Positions 30,551-39,945 are shown, counted from the first letter of the stretch. The stretch: DNA of 64,000 nt from J054 sp965223095 (GCA_965223095.1 OZ244979.1:1674001-1738000); one strand, 5' to 3'. Translations and numbers: made by a program. Notes: a model not told the origin generated them from the letters alone.

Positions 30551-33337
30551 ATGAGCGGCACCAGCGCTAACCGTCGTGAATTTCTGCAGGGTGGCGGTGC
30601 CTTAGCGGCCGGCCTGTCTTTAAAGTACGCCGCACCCGCCTCAGCCCAAGCGCCCCAGGATTCGGTGTACGGGGGCTGGGAAGACCTGATGCGGGAAAAA
30701 TGGACCTGGGACAAGGTGGTCCACGGCAGCCGTGGCCTCAACTGCACCGGTCATTGCGCCATGAACGTCTATGTGAAGAGCGGCATCGTTTGGCGCGAAG
30801 AGCAGCAGGGCGAGTACGGTCGTTCTGGCGACGATACGCCCGACTATGGTCCGCGCGGCTGCCAAAAAGGTTTGCGCCACGCCAAATATATGTATGGCCA
30901 ACAACGCGTGCTGTATCCCATGAAGCGTGTCGGTGAGCGCGGCGAGGGGAAATGGGAGCGGATTACCTGGGAGCAAGCCGCCAACGAGATCGCGGATCGG
31001 TTTATCGACTACGCCCAGGAGTACGGTCCAGAATCGATTACTTTGGCCATGGGCACGCAGATGACACTCAAGCGTGCTTCATTCAGCTCGCTGTTTCGGT
31101 TTGCGAATATCACGGGCGTCGTGGTACCGGAAACTTTCGCCGGCGTTGGCGACCTGCCCGTCGGGGCCTACATGACCTTGGGCTACGAACTGCCAGGCGA
31201 CAACATGGCGGCGGTCTTTAAGAGCAAGTGCTGCCTCGTTTGGGCCTGTAATCCGGCGGCCACACGCATACCTGATGCCCATTTTTTCTGGGAAGCGAAA
31301 TATAACGGTACTGAAGTGGTGAATATTTCACCGGACTTCAGCGCCAGCTCGATGCATGCTTCGAAATGGCTGAATCCCAAGCCCGGCACCGACACGGCCC
31401 TGGCCCTGTCCATGGCGCAGGTCATCATCGCTGATCGTGCCATCGAATGGGATTATGTCCGCGAACAAACTGACTTGCCCTTTTTGGTCCGCAAGGACAA
31501 CCGTAAATTTTTACGTCGATCCGATTTGGAGCCAGACGCGGAAGGTGGCGATACCGGGTTCTATTTTTGGGACGAAACAAGTGATCAGCTCACCGCCGCT
31601 GCCGCCACCGGTTTCGGCCAATCCGCAGGACGCGGTCCAGAGCTGCAAACCGACCAAACCATTGCATTGGGTAACGCCGTTCCCGCTTTGGAGGGGAATT
31701 GGACGGTAGATACGGCGACGGGCCCGGTAGAAGTTACCACTGTATTCGAACTGACGCGCGACTTATTAGAAGGTTATACGCCGGAGCGCGCCCAGGAAAC
31801 GACAGGCGTGCACGCCGACAATATTCGCGAGGTGGCTCGCAAGTTTGCCAGCGCGAAGCCGGCCATGATTTTCGCCGGCTACCGTTCCTGTAAATGGCTG
31901 CACGGTGACAAGCTGCATCGCGCATGGTTGTTAATGTGTGCCCTGACCGGCAACACTGGTCGCGAGGGCGGCGGCATGCAGACCACGCAGTTGCCACGCG
32001 GAGACGGTTTGCTGAAATACGCTTTTAACGGCGTGGGGCCGCGCTTGAAGGTGGCGGCCATTTCCATTTGGGATTACGCCAGGGCTGATCATCAATCGAC
32101 CAATCGCAAGGTGTACGGCGATCAGCTGGCTGACGATGTCGAAAACAATTATCGTCAGGCCATTGCTGAGGGCTGGTTACCAGACTATGGAAAAATTCCT
32201 TGGAAGATGGGCATCATGGCGGGCCACAACCCGGGGAATTGGCGGGCCACGGGCAAGGGCTGGCGCGACAGCGCACTACTAAAACTGGAAACCATCGTCA
32301 CCATGACGCCGAACATGAGCGCCACCGCCATGTACTCGGACTATGTACTGCCCATTGCAGATCATTACGAACGCGAAGATTTCGTCATGGAAGGCCGTAC
32401 GCCTTACGTGCAGGTGATTGATCAAGCCGTGGCGCCCATCGGCGAATCCGTCGACGATTGGCGGGCGCTGGAACGGCTCATGAAGGCAATTAGTGACCGG
32501 GCTCAGGCGCGATCAACGCCAGCGATTAAACATACAGTCTTTGGCCAGCCCGTGGAGTCAGATTACGCGAAGGCGCATCAGCAGTTTGTCACTTTGCTTG
32601 GCGATGACGGCAAAGCCTTTAAGGTGGAGAATTCCGGACAGATCGCCGACTACATCATCAAAAATTCGCCAGGCATCTCGAAAATGTCTTTCGGGGAGCT
32701 CAAGCAAAATGGCATGTTGCGTGTGGAAGATTCCAAGGACGTGCAATTTGGTCGTGATTCCTCCTATAGCTACTATGTGCTTGCGCGCACTCGGGACAAA
32801 AAACCCTACGACACGCTAACAGGCCGGCAACAGTTCTACTTTGACCACGATTGGTTTTTGGAGGAGGGCGAAGCACTGCCCGAGCATCGCGCGCCCTTGG
32901 CCGTGAAGGGTTATGGTTTGCGCTTGACTATGGGGCATGCCCGCCACGGTGTACATAGTATGTACCGCGATGACACATTGCTTATGGCGTTACAGCGCGG
33001 CGAGCCTGATGTGTATGTTAATCCCGAGGATGCCAAGCAACGCGGAGTGGCCGATGGGGATCTGATCAAAGTGCATAATTCCTACGGTAGTTTTGTAGCC
33101 ATGGCGCATGTGAGTTCAAGTACTCAGGCTGGCACATTGTTTATGTACCACGGCTGGGACCCGATGATGTTCGAGGGTCGGGAAAACTTTAGCTCGGCGA
33201 TTCCTACCGGCGGGCTGTTGAAAAAGACATCTTTAGTCGGCGGTTACGGACATATCGGCTATCGTGCGCCAAGCTATGTGCCTAACCAGACTTATCATGA
33301 TGCAACATGCGAATTTGAAAAGCATAGCGCGGCATAG
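30551..33337 (+). CDS. Type II DMSO-reductase-family molybdoenzyme, catalytic alpha subunit, Tat-exported
   Basis: 928 residues. A twin-arginine leader (NRREFLQGG, Arg 8-9) sends it to the periplasm with its partner. The iron-sulfur segment is GSRGLNCTGHCAMNVYV (Cys65, Cys69) with PRGCQKG (Cys104); the position that is His in nitrate reductase NarG and ethylbenzene dehydrogenase is Arg61 here, though His58 is close. Asp201 in GVGDLPVGAYMTLG aligns with the molybdenum-ligand Asp of type II enzymes. Other matches: VVNISPDFSASSMHASKW, CALTGNTGREGGG and a C-terminal molydopterin-binding domain. Relatives oxidise ethylbenzene, dimethylsulfide or steroid side chains, or reduce nitrate, chlorate or selenate. 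The beta subunit follows; no gamma subunit or TorD-like chaperone is near. Confidence 0.88.
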   Translation: MSGTSANRREFLQGGGALAAGLSLKYAAPASAQAPQDSVYGGWEDLMREKWTWDKVVHGSRGLNCTGHCAMNVYVKSGIVWREEQQGEYGRSGDDTPDYGPRGCQKGLRHAKYMYGQQRVLYPMKRVGERGEGKWERITWEQAANEIADRFIDYAQEYGPESITLAMGTQMTLKRASFSSLFRFANITGVVVPETFAGVGDLPVGAYMTLGYELPGDNMAAVFKSKCCLVWACNPAATRIPDAHFFWEAKYNGTEVVNISPDFSASSMHASKWLNPKPGTDTALALSMAQVIIADRAIEWDYVREQTDLPFLVRKDNRKFLRRSDLEPDAEGGDTGFYFWDETSDQLTAAAATGFGQSAGRGPELQTDQTIALGNAVPALEGNWTVDTATGPVEVTTVFELTRDLLEGYTPERAQETTGVHADNIREVARKFASAKPAMIFAGYRSCKWLHGDKLHRAWLLMCALTGNTGREGGGMQTTQLPRGDGLLKYAFNGVGPRLKVAAISIWDYARADHQSTNRKVYGDQLADDVENNYRQAIAEGWLPDYGKIPWKMGIMAGHNPGNWRATGKGWRDSALLKLETIVTMTPNMSATAMYSDYVLPIADHYEREDFVMEGRTPYVQVIDQAVAPIGESVDDWRALERLMKAISDRAQARSTPAIKHTVFGQPVESDYAKAHQQFVTLLGDDGKAFKVENSGQIADYIIKNSPGISKMSFGELKQNGMLRVEDSKDVQFGRDSSYSYYVLARTRDKKPYDTLTGRQQFYFDHDWFLEEGEALPEHRAPLAVKGYGLRLTMGHARHGVHSMYRDDTLLMALQRGEPDVYVNPEDAKQRGVADGDLIKVHNSYGSFVAMAHVSSSTQAGTLFMYHGWDPMMFEGRENFSSAIPTGGLLKKTSLVGGYGHIGYRAPSYVPNQTYHDATCEFEKHSAA

Positions 33338-33413
33338 AATAAAAATCGTACTAGGAAGTGGATATTGAGCAGTCGGCGCCAGTGCCGACCACAAGGACTA
33401 AGGAGCAAAGGTA

Positions 33414-34397
33414 ATGGGCAAACAGGTCGCGATGGTTATTGACCTGAATAAGTGTATTGGCTGTCAGGCTTGCACGGCGGCCTGTAAGTCGCTGTGGACT
33501 GATGAGGAAGGCCAGGAGTCCATGCTTTGGAATAATGTTGAGACAAAGCCCGGTCCGGGTTACCCCCGGGGCTGGGAAGAGCAGGGGGGCGGTTGGAAAG
33601 ACGGCGAACTGCAACTCGGTGAACTCCCACCCGACGAAAACTTTGGCGGCGAAAAACTGCTCAATCATGAGGCAGTGTATTTTCAGGGCACCGAAGAGCG
33701 TCTACAGCAGCAAGAACCCATGGGCAAGGGCGCTAACTGGGATGAAGACACCAGCTCCGGAACCTATCCTAACAACTACCATTTCTACCTTCCCCGCTTG
33801 TGTAATCACTGCACAAAGCCGGCTTGTTTGGAGGCCTGCCCAGTGCGCGCGATCTATAAACGCGAGCAAGACGGCATCGTGTTGGTGGACCCGGATAAAT
33901 GCCAGGGTTTTCGCTTGTGCAATCGCGCTTGTCCTTACGATAAAGTTTATTTCAATCACATCCAGAATAAATCCCAGAAGTGTATTTTCTGTTTCCCGCG
34001 CGTAGAGCAAGGGGTAGCACCGGCATGTGCACGTCAGTGTCCCGGCCGTTTACGCTTTGTCGGATATCTAGAAGACGACGGACCAATCCACAAGCTGGTT
34101 AATGAATGGAAAGTCGCCTTGCCGCTACATCCGGAATTCGGCACTGAAGCTAATGTCTACTATGTACCGCCCATACTGCCGCCAAGCTTTGATGAAGAAG
34201 GTCGCTTCAGCGACGAGCCACGCGTACCCATCGACTATCTGCGCTACTTGTTTGGCTTCGAGGTTGATCAGGCCTTGATTACCTTGCAAGAAGAGATGGA
34301 CCGAAAGAAAGAAGGCAAGGCGTCTGAGCTGATGGACTTGTTGATCGCGCGTGACTGGAAGTCGTTATTTAATATTCCCGACGTGCGGGTGGCCTAG
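33414..34397 (+). CDS. Iron-sulfur beta subunit of the type II molybdoenzyme
   Basis: 327 residues, the size of DdhB/ClrB/EbdB. Four Cys groups are present: KCIGCQACTAACK (Cys 14, 17, 20, 24), LCNHCTKPACLEACPV, KCQGFRLCNRACPYDK and KCIFCFPRVEQGVAPACARQCPG. In the third group Phe stands at the second position, where NarH-type subunits have Trp in place of a Cys, which indicates a 3Fe-4S cluster; the others should hold 4Fe-4S clusters. It has no signal of its own and would ride out with the alpha subunit. AAGGAG precedes the ATG; 76 bases separate it from alpha. The stop overlaps the end of the convergent VOC gene by four bases. Confidence 0.92.
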   Translation: MGKQVAMVIDLNKCIGCQACTAACKSLWTDEEGQESMLWNNVETKPGPGYPRGWEEQGGGWKDGELQLGELPPDENFGGEKLLNHEAVYFQGTEERLQQQEPMGKGANWDEDTSSGTYPNNYHFYLPRLCNHCTKPACLEACPVRAIYKREQDGIVLVDPDKCQGFRLCNRACPYDKVYFNHIQNKSQKCIFCFPRVEQGVAPACARQCPGRLRFVGYLEDDGPIHKLVNEWKVALPLHPEFGTEANVYYVPPILPPSFDEEGRFSDEPRVPIDYLRYLFGFEVDQALITLQEEMDRKKEGKASELMDLLIARDWKSLFNIPDVRVA

Positions 34398-34837
34398 CCT
34401 TTGGGAGCTGTAAATTCCAACAGCTCAATCACGTTGCCGTCGGGATCTCGACCATAAGTAACAAAGCCGGTGTCTTGTGCCTGGGGTGGACAATGGAAAC
34501 GCATGCCGGCAGCACGCAAGCGTTCATACTCCGCATGAATATCTTGAACTTGTAGACAGATGTGCGTGATGCCGTGTTCGTGAACTGCGCGGTCTGTTTG
34601 CCTGCTGGCCGTCGCCGGCGAACTGAATTCAAAAACTTCTACGAAGCTTTCGCCCAGCTTTAGCATGGCCGCTTTGGCGGCAGAATTGCTAAGGCCCGTC
34701 ACCTCATCGGCTTCAGGACTGGGTGCATCCCAGCCGAAGGTCCAGGCCACCTCGCAGCGTAAAGTACCGCAATAGAACGCTAGGAATTGTTCCAAATCTG
34801 GGGTGGAAATCGCGGCGTGATGGAAGCCGATGATCAT
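34394..34837 (-). CDS. VOC-family (methylmalonyl-CoA epimerase-like) protein
   Basis: 147 residues. First module: MIIGFHHAAISTPDLEQFLAFYCGTL with the metal-ligand His; second: HGITHICLQVQDIHAEYERL and the end GFVTYGRDPDGNVIELLEF with the ligand Glu. This His/His/Glu arrangement is typical of glyoxalase I, methylmalonyl-CoA epimerase and extradiol-dioxygenase-like proteins. Its 3' end interlocks with the molybdoenzyme beta gene. It is a second VOC protein in the window and shares only family-level features with the one at 19373-19738. Substrate unknown. Confidence 0.85.
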   Translation of the reverse strand: MIIGFHHAAISTPDLEQFLAFYCGTLRCEVAWTFGWDAPSPEADEVTGLSNSAAKAAMLKLGESFVEVFEFSSPATASRQTDRAVHEHGITHICLQVQDIHAEYERLRAAGMRFHCPPQAQDTGFVTYGRDPDGNVIELLEFTAPKG

Positions 34838-35063
34838 CAGAGCTGTCCTCTCAAGGGCTGGCAGATCATGATTGTCGCATGGGGCCTAGGTTTCAGGGAA
34901 TTGTGCAGATGCTCCATCGGCCTAGCCAGCCTGGTAGAATACGCGGGTCGGCGCCAGAGCGGTGCGGCGGCGGAAGGATATTTCGATGGCTTCCCCCGTA
35001 TGACGAATAACAAGAAGGTGCGCACGCTTGACGGCGCGGCGGCCGGTTTTAGGAGGAAGCAGC

Positions 35064-35591
35064 ATGGATTTGCTGAAAGTATTGATGGAAAGTGCGGGCA
35101 GCGGTGGTATCGCTAGCCTGGGTAGCCAATTTGGCTTAAATCAGGACCAAACGACGAAAGTCTTGGGTCAACTACTCCCGGCCTTAGGCCGCGGCATGCA
35201 ACGCAACGTCGAGGCCGCGACTGGTTTAGAAAGCCTGATCAACGGCCTGCGTACCGGTAATCATCAGCGTTACCTGGAAGACCCCAGCGTTTTGCAGACT
35301 GCTGATGCGGTTAATGATGGGAACTCAATCTTGGGCCACATCTTTGGCAGTAAAGATGTGAGCCGCAATGTTGCCGCCCATGCGGAATCGCAGACGGGCA
35401 TTAGCGCAGCGTTGATCAAGAAGATGTTGCCCATGGTTGCAGCCATGGCCATGGGGGCGCTGAGCAAGCAAACCAACAATGGCCGTCAGTTGCAGGCAGA
35501 CGGCGGCGGTTTATTGGGTTCCTTGCTCGATAGCGACAACGACGGCTCAATCTTGGACGATGTTGTCAATCTCGCGCGCAAATTTTTCTGA
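35064..35591 (+). CDS. DUF937 domain protein
   Basis: 175 residues from the ATG at 35064, preceded by GGAGGAAGC. The sequence is that of the DUF937 family: GIASLGSQFGLNQDQTTKVLGQLLPALGRG, LGHIFGSKDVSRNVAAHAESQTG, IKKMLPMVAAMAMGAL and a Gly/Asp-rich tail (GGGLLGSLLDSDNDGSILDD). These are small helical proteins of unknown function with no membrane helix; the C-terminal acidic loop might bind calcium. It lies 46 bases ahead of the kbp gene and is likely co-transcribed. Confidence 0.85.
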   Translation: MDLLKVLMESAGSGGIASLGSQFGLNQDQTTKVLGQLLPALGRGMQRNVEAATGLESLINGLRTGNHQRYLEDPSVLQTADAVNDGNSILGHIFGSKDVSRNVAAHAESQTGISAALIKKMLPMVAAMAMGALSKQTNNGRQLQADGGGLLGSLLDSDNDGSILDDVVNLARKFF

Positions 35592-35637
35592 TAATTGATC
35601 CCGTAATTCGGATTACTGAAGCTAATAGGAGTGCCCA

Positions 35638-36084
35638 ATGAGCATTTTAGACTTTGCCAAGGATCTTGGCCGTCAACTATTTGATCGTGATGATCTTGCT
35701 GCTGAGAAGATTCAGCAGGAAATCGATACGAGGCTATCCGGTGTTAAGAACTTGGATGTGAAGTTCGATGATGGCACCGTGACTTTGTGCGGTGACTGCC
35801 AGGTTCCCGGTGATCGTGAACAAGCGATCCTGATCGCCGGTAACACCCAGGGCGTAGAACGCGTTGTTGCCAACGACTTGACGGGTCCGGCGCGCAAGCC
35901 CGAAGAGCCGGAGCCAAAGGAAGAGTTCTACGAAATCCAGAAGGGCGATACCTTAGGTGCCATTGCCAAGCGTTATTACGGTAATGCCGGGCAATACACA
36001 CGCATCTTTGAGGCCAATCGCAACGTGATCGAAGACGCGGATAAAATTTATCCGGGTCAGAAAATCCGTATTCCGCTGGATTAA
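35638..36084 (+). CDS. kbp: BON and LysM domain protein (Kbp/YgaU-like)
   Basis: 148 residues, nearly the same as Escherichia coli Kbp (YgaU, 149). Residues about 20-90 form a BON domain (IQQEIDTRLSGVKNLDVKFDDG, VERVVANDLTG) and about 98-147 a LysM domain (YEIQKGDTLGAIAKRYYGNAG, IYPGQKIRIPLD). In E. coli this is a cytoplasmic potassium-binding protein, and no signal peptide is seen here. TAGGAG precedes the ATG. A strong hairpin starts 11 bases after the stop codon. Confidence 0.92.
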   Translation: MSILDFAKDLGRQLFDRDDLAAEKIQQEIDTRLSGVKNLDVKFDDGTVTLCGDCQVPGDREQAILIAGNTQGVERVVANDLTGPARKPEEPEPKEEFYEIQKGDTLGAIAKRYYGNAGQYTRIFEANRNVIEDADKIYPGQKIRIPLD

Positions 36085-36095
36085 TCTTGTCCCTT

Positions 36096-36131
36096 GAAAG
36101 CGGCCAGGTGCCTAGCCACTTGGCCGCTTTC
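36096..36131 (+). terminator. Long hairpin after kbp, terminator- or attenuator-like
   Basis: GAAAGCGGCCAGGTG pairs with CACTTGGCCGCTTTC over 15 bp (one G-T pair) around a six-base loop. Only a short T stretch is present at its 3' side, so termination may be partial. It ends 9 bases before the GTG chosen for hemW, so it could also influence translation of hemW. Confidence 0.55.
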
Positions 36132-36140
36132 GATGCATCG

Positions 36141-37310
36141 GTGGATGCAGGCCCGGATCTGGGTTTGTACGTCCACTTGCCTTGGTGCGTTCGCAAATGC
36201 CCCTATTGCGACTTCAATTCGCATCCTGCTCCCGAAAATATCCCCGCGGCTCAATACGTCAATGCCTTGCTGACGGATTTTAGCCGCGCTGTTCAAGCGC
36301 TGAGTGCGCGCCGATTCACCAGTGTGTTTTTCGGCGGGGGTACGCCGAGTTTGTTTTCGCCGTCGTCCATAGGCCGATTGCTGGCGGCCTTCGATGCCAG
36401 CGGCCAGCTCGCCCCGGATGCCGAAATCACTCTCGAAGCGAATCCCGGCGCCATTGAGTCCAAACGCTTTCGTGGTATTCGTCATGCCGGCGTGAATCGA
36501 TTATCCCTGGGCGTGCAGTCTTTCAACGATGAGCACTTGCGTCGCTTGGGTCGTATTCACAACGGCACTGCCGCACGCGCGGCGGTGGATCTTGCCGCCG
36601 CCAATTTTGAGTCATTCAGCATAGATCTCATGTATGCGCTTCCGCAGCAGACGGAAACCGAGGCCCTTACCGATGTGCGCTTAGCTTTAGCATCGGGGGC
36701 GTCCCATATTGCCTGCTACCAACTGACCATTGAGCCCAATACGGTATTTCACAGTGCGCCGCTGCCGCTGCCCAGTGACGCGCAAGCCGAGGCCATCGAA
36801 TCGACGGTACACAGTGAACTTGAGGCCGCGAACTTTAAGCGCTATGAGATTTCGAACTGGGCGCGCGGGGCGGCGGCTTGCCGCCACAATCTCAACTATT
36901 GGCAGTATGGTGATTACTTGGGGATAGGCGCGGGGGCGCATTCAAAATTAAGCATCCATGGGCGTGTGCAGCGAGAAGCCCGCTTGCGCGTGCCGGCAAC
37001 CTATATGCAGCGCGTGGCGGAAAACTCGCATGTCGCGCAACGACAATGGCCTGCGGGCGAAGATCGATTGTTCGAGTACCTGCTCAATGCACTGCGCTTA
37101 TCCCAAGGTTTTTCGCTTACCAAGATGCGTCGCCGAATTGCCTACGACACAGAGTCCGTATTCTCGAAATTGGCTGCGGCCGCGGACAAGGGGCTGTTGA
37201 CCATCGATGATGATCGGGTTTGGCCCACCCAGCGCGGTCTGCGCTACCTCAACGAAATCATTCGCGATTTCTTGCCGGAAAGTGCCTCAAGGGTGGACTC
37301 GCCGGCTTAG
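36141..37310 (+). CDS. hemW: Radical SAM haem chaperone HemW
   Basis: 389 residues from the GTG at 36141; the frame is open back to a TTG at 36087, but that would run through the hairpin, and nine residues before YVHLPWC equals the E. coli HemW start. The radical SAM cluster motif is CVRKCPYCDFNSHP (CxxxCxxC), followed by SVFFGGGTPSLFSP, ITLEANPGAIE, NRLSLGVQSFNDEHLRRLGR and YEISNWARGAAACRHNLNYW. HemW binds haem and delivers it to acceptor proteins; it lacks the extra Cys-tail of true HemN coproporphyrinogen dehydrogenases. The HNLNYWQYGDYLGIGAGAHS stretch is the usual HemW block. Confidence 0.9.
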   Translation: MDAGPDLGLYVHLPWCVRKCPYCDFNSHPAPENIPAAQYVNALLTDFSRAVQALSARRFTSVFFGGGTPSLFSPSSIGRLLAAFDASGQLAPDAEITLEANPGAIESKRFRGIRHAGVNRLSLGVQSFNDEHLRRLGRIHNGTAARAAVDLAAANFESFSIDLMYALPQQTETEALTDVRLALASGASHIACYQLTIEPNTVFHSAPLPLPSDAQAEAIESTVHSELEAANFKRYEISNWARGAAACRHNLNYWQYGDYLGIGAGAHSKLSIHGRVQREARLRVPATYMQRVAENSHVAQRQWPAGEDRLFEYLLNALRLSQGFSLTKMRRRIAYDTESVFSKLAAAADKGLLTIDDDRVWPTQRGLRYLNEIIRDFLPESASRVDSPA

Positions 37311-37391
37311 GCCGCGTCTCTGAGTTGCAACAGTGGCCCCTAAAGGCGCGGTGGTAGGCAGACGCTGCGCTTTCCCTTAGCATGTCGGGCG

Positions 37392-38354
37392 ATGTGCGTC
37401 GCTAAACTAAATTTTTCCGCATCGCGCCGTTGCTGGGTGATTGCTTGCCTGCATCTGCTCGGTTTTTGTGGCTTGCAGGCACAAGGTCTGCCGCCCGGTA
37501 TCGAAGCCATGGCAACCGAGACCATTGCGGAGGATTTATACCTGTTTCGGTTTGGTGCCTACCGCAGCTTGTTCATGGTCACCGCTGAAGGTGTCATTGT
37601 GACTGATCCCCTATCACCCGAAGCGGCCCGGGCTTATCGTGCGGCCATTGCCGAATTAACGGATCAGCCGGTTCGCTATGTGGTGTATTCCCACGCCCAT
37701 TGGGACCATGTGCGGGGCGGCAGAATATTTAAGGAAGAGGGGGCAAGCTTTGTGGCCCAGTCCCGTTGTTTGGTCAATCTTCGGGAGTCACCCCACGCAG
37801 ATATTGTGCCGCCCGATGTGACTTTCGACGAATCCTATCGCGTGGAGCTGGGTGGTCGCGCATTGGATCTCTACTACTTTGGTCCGAGCCACGGTACTTG
37901 TTTAGTCGTGATGATTCCGCGGCCGGAGAAAATGCTCTACACCGTCGATCTGGTAACGCCCCGGCCCACCGGCGGGGCTTACTTGCCCTGGGATCCGCAA
38001 GTGGCAGATTTTCACTTCAACAATGCTCTAGATTACTTGCGAGCCGTGGAAGACCTCGCGGAACGAGAGCAGCTGACGACAGTGATTGGCGCGCATGTTG
38101 TGCCGGTATTTCAAGGCAAGGGAAAGTTTTCGCCTGCGCCCCCCACTGGCCCCATCCGGCAAATTCGCGAGCGTCGCGAATTTTGGGAGGGCTTGCTTCG
38201 CGCGGTTAAAACTGAAATGGATGCCGGCACCGAAAGCTTTCTGGTTTCGAATCGACTGGATCTTTCACCGTGGGAAGAGCTACCTGGTTTTCAGCGGCGT
38301 AAGTTCAAGCAGTTGGTAGACAGGGTGGCGGCCTACCACGCCATTGGTCGCTAG
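37392..38354 (+). CDS. Secreted metallo-beta-lactamase-fold hydrolase
   Basis: 320 residues. A signal-like N-terminus (CWVIACLHLLGFCGLQAQG) is followed by an MBL fold: VYSHAHWDHVRGG (HxHxDH), the later ligands in FGPSHGTCLVVM (His) and YTVDLVTPRP (Asp), and IGAHVVPVF (last His). This matches the MBL-fold metallo-hydrolases of the alkylsulfatase/quinoprotein-relay type (SoxH-like) rather than classical lactamases. Two divalent metals in the periplasm are expected. Substrate not identifiable. It stands alone between hemW and an MFS gene. A CACCCG/CGGGTG hairpin without T-run follows at 38365-38385. Confidence 0.82.
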   Translation: MCVAKLNFSASRRCWVIACLHLLGFCGLQAQGLPPGIEAMATETIAEDLYLFRFGAYRSLFMVTAEGVIVTDPLSPEAARAYRAAIAELTDQPVRYVVYSHAHWDHVRGGRIFKEEGASFVAQSRCLVNLRESPHADIVPPDVTFDESYRVELGGRALDLYYFGPSHGTCLVVMIPRPEKMLYTVDLVTPRPTGGAYLPWDPQVADFHFNNALDYLRAVEDLAEREQLTTVIGAHVVPVFQGKGKFSPAPPTGPIRQIRERREFWEGLLRAVKTEMDAGTESFLVSNRLDLSPWEELPGFQRRKFKQLVDRVAAYHAIGR

Positions 38355-38460
38355 CCCGAGCCCACACCCGCTAGGCGAACGGGTGCTGGGTGGTACGTAA
38401 GCAGCGCATCAAATTGCTTCACTATCGAGCTTCTAAGTCCATTTTTTCCTCGAGGCGTTC

Positions 38461-39807
38461 ATGTCCGCAACCACCGATCCAGCGCGCCGCGAAGCTAAAT
38501 CTGGTACGCCGTTCGGCCCCCGGCGCTTAAATATTCAGATTGAAGATGGTGTTTCCAAGCTAAACGTCTACACCTTGCTCTTTGGTTCGTTTTTCGGCAT
38601 CGCAATGATGAGCTTCATCAATGCGACCCAGCCTTATCTGTTCGAAGAAGTGCTCAAGATTCCGGCGAATGAGCAGGGTCCGCTGGCTGGTGACATGACC
38701 TTTGTTTCTGAACTGATGGTAATCATGACCATCGGCCTTATTGGCGCGCTGTCGGACAAAATTGGCCGCAAGCCGCTGTGGGTCGCCGCCTTTTGTTTTC
38801 TCGCCCTGGGCTACTTTCTGTATCCACTGGCAAAAAGCGCTGATCAGTTGATGCTCTTTCGCATGGTCTTTGCCGTGGGTTTGGCTTGCAATACCGCCAT
38901 GTTGCCGTCCGTCGCCAATGACTATCCCGTGGAGCAGTCTCGCGGCAAGATGATATCGGTTTGCTTCTTGCTGAACGGTTTGGGTTTCATCATTGTGATG
39001 ACACCACTGCGTATGTTGCTGCCATTCTTTTCTCAGCTCACGGATGGCGATCCGATCTTGGCAGCCCGCTATTGGATGTGGTCGGCCGCGGGTATTTGTT
39101 TGTTTGTTTCCACAGGGCTTGCCTTGGGCCTGAAGTCCGGTACGCCAGCGCGCCTGGAAAAACGCGATCCCATGTTGGCGACGTTGAAAATTGGGATTCG
39201 CGCCGCCAAGAAAATTCGTATCGCGCTGGCTTACGCAGCCGCGGTGGTGGCCCGTGGTGACATGGCGGTATTGAGTACCTTCTTCGTACTTTGGCTGACC
39301 CAGGAAGGCACGGCGGCCGGTATGGCGACTTCCGCCGCCAATACCATGGCCTTGAAGTTTTATATTCTGATTCAAGTTTTTGCCTTGTGCTGGTTACCGG
39401 TGATGGGGTTTCTACTCGATCGCATAGATCGTGTTGCCGGGCTGGCCCTCGCCATGATATTGGCCGGTGGCGGCTACTATTCGTTGTTCTTGGTGGCCGA
39501 TCCCCTAGGTTCCAGTATGTATCTGGCGGCTGTTCTAGTCGGTATGGGGGAGATTTCAGCCAACCTGGCTTCGCTTACATTAATCGGGGCCGAGGCGCCG
39601 GTTAGAGGTCGCGGGGCGGTTATCGGTTTGTTCAGTTTGTGCGGCGCCATCGGCATTCTGCTGGTTGCGAAAATTGGCGGTTATCTCAGTGGCGCATTCG
39701 GGCCTTCGGCGCCATTCATACTCGTTGCCTTCGCGAACACAGCAGTATTTCTGTTAGCTCTTTTGGTGCTTGGTCTAGGTAAGCGCGCCGCCGTGGCGTC
39801 TGGCTAG
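38461..39807 (+). CDS. MFS transporter
   Basis: 448 residues, about twelve hydrophobic segments. Motif A reads GLIGALSDKIGRKPLWVAAF between helices 2 and 3; QSRGKMISVCFLLNGLGFIIV is the helix 4-5 area. The C-terminal half has GFLLDRIDRVAGLALAMILAGG and EISANLASLTLIGAEAPVRGRGAV. The central loop (RLEKRDPMLATLKIGIRAAKK) is basic. Looks like a metabolite:H+ symporter or exporter of unknown substrate. It may be functionally paired with the preceding hydrolase, from which it is separated by 106 bases with no strong terminator. Confidence 0.85.
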   Translation: MSATTDPARREAKSGTPFGPRRLNIQIEDGVSKLNVYTLLFGSFFGIAMMSFINATQPYLFEEVLKIPANEQGPLAGDMTFVSELMVIMTIGLIGALSDKIGRKPLWVAAFCFLALGYFLYPLAKSADQLMLFRMVFAVGLACNTAMLPSVANDYPVEQSRGKMISVCFLLNGLGFIIVMTPLRMLLPFFSQLTDGDPILAARYWMWSAAGICLFVSTGLALGLKSGTPARLEKRDPMLATLKIGIRAAKKIRIALAYAAAVVARGDMAVLSTFFVLWLTQEGTAAGMATSAANTMALKFYILIQVFALCWLPVMGFLLDRIDRVAGLALAMILAGGGYYSLFLVADPLGSSMYLAAVLVGMGEISANLASLTLIGAEAPVRGRGAVIGLFSLCGAIGILLVAKIGGYLSGAFGPSAPFILVAFANTAVFLLALLVLGLGKRAAVASG

Positions 39808-39945
39808 TGACTTTGGGCTTTGCTTCGAGTTGCTAGTCAGCGATGGATGCCGTGATCTCGGGCTACTCCGCGGCTTCCCGTGCCGTAGCCGCCAAGTGGC
39901 AGCGCGTTGTACCGCGTAAGTGCTCTACTTCCGGGGCCCGGTATG

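Noticed and set aside
38365..38385. CACCCG/CGGGTG hairpin after the metallo-hydrolase gene
   Set aside because: Only six base pairs and no T run on either strand, so not called a terminator.
38560..39375. 271-codon open frame on the minus strand
   Set aside because: It lies antisense to a clear MFS transporter gene, is Gln/His/Arg rich with no domain, and follows from codon bias of the real gene.
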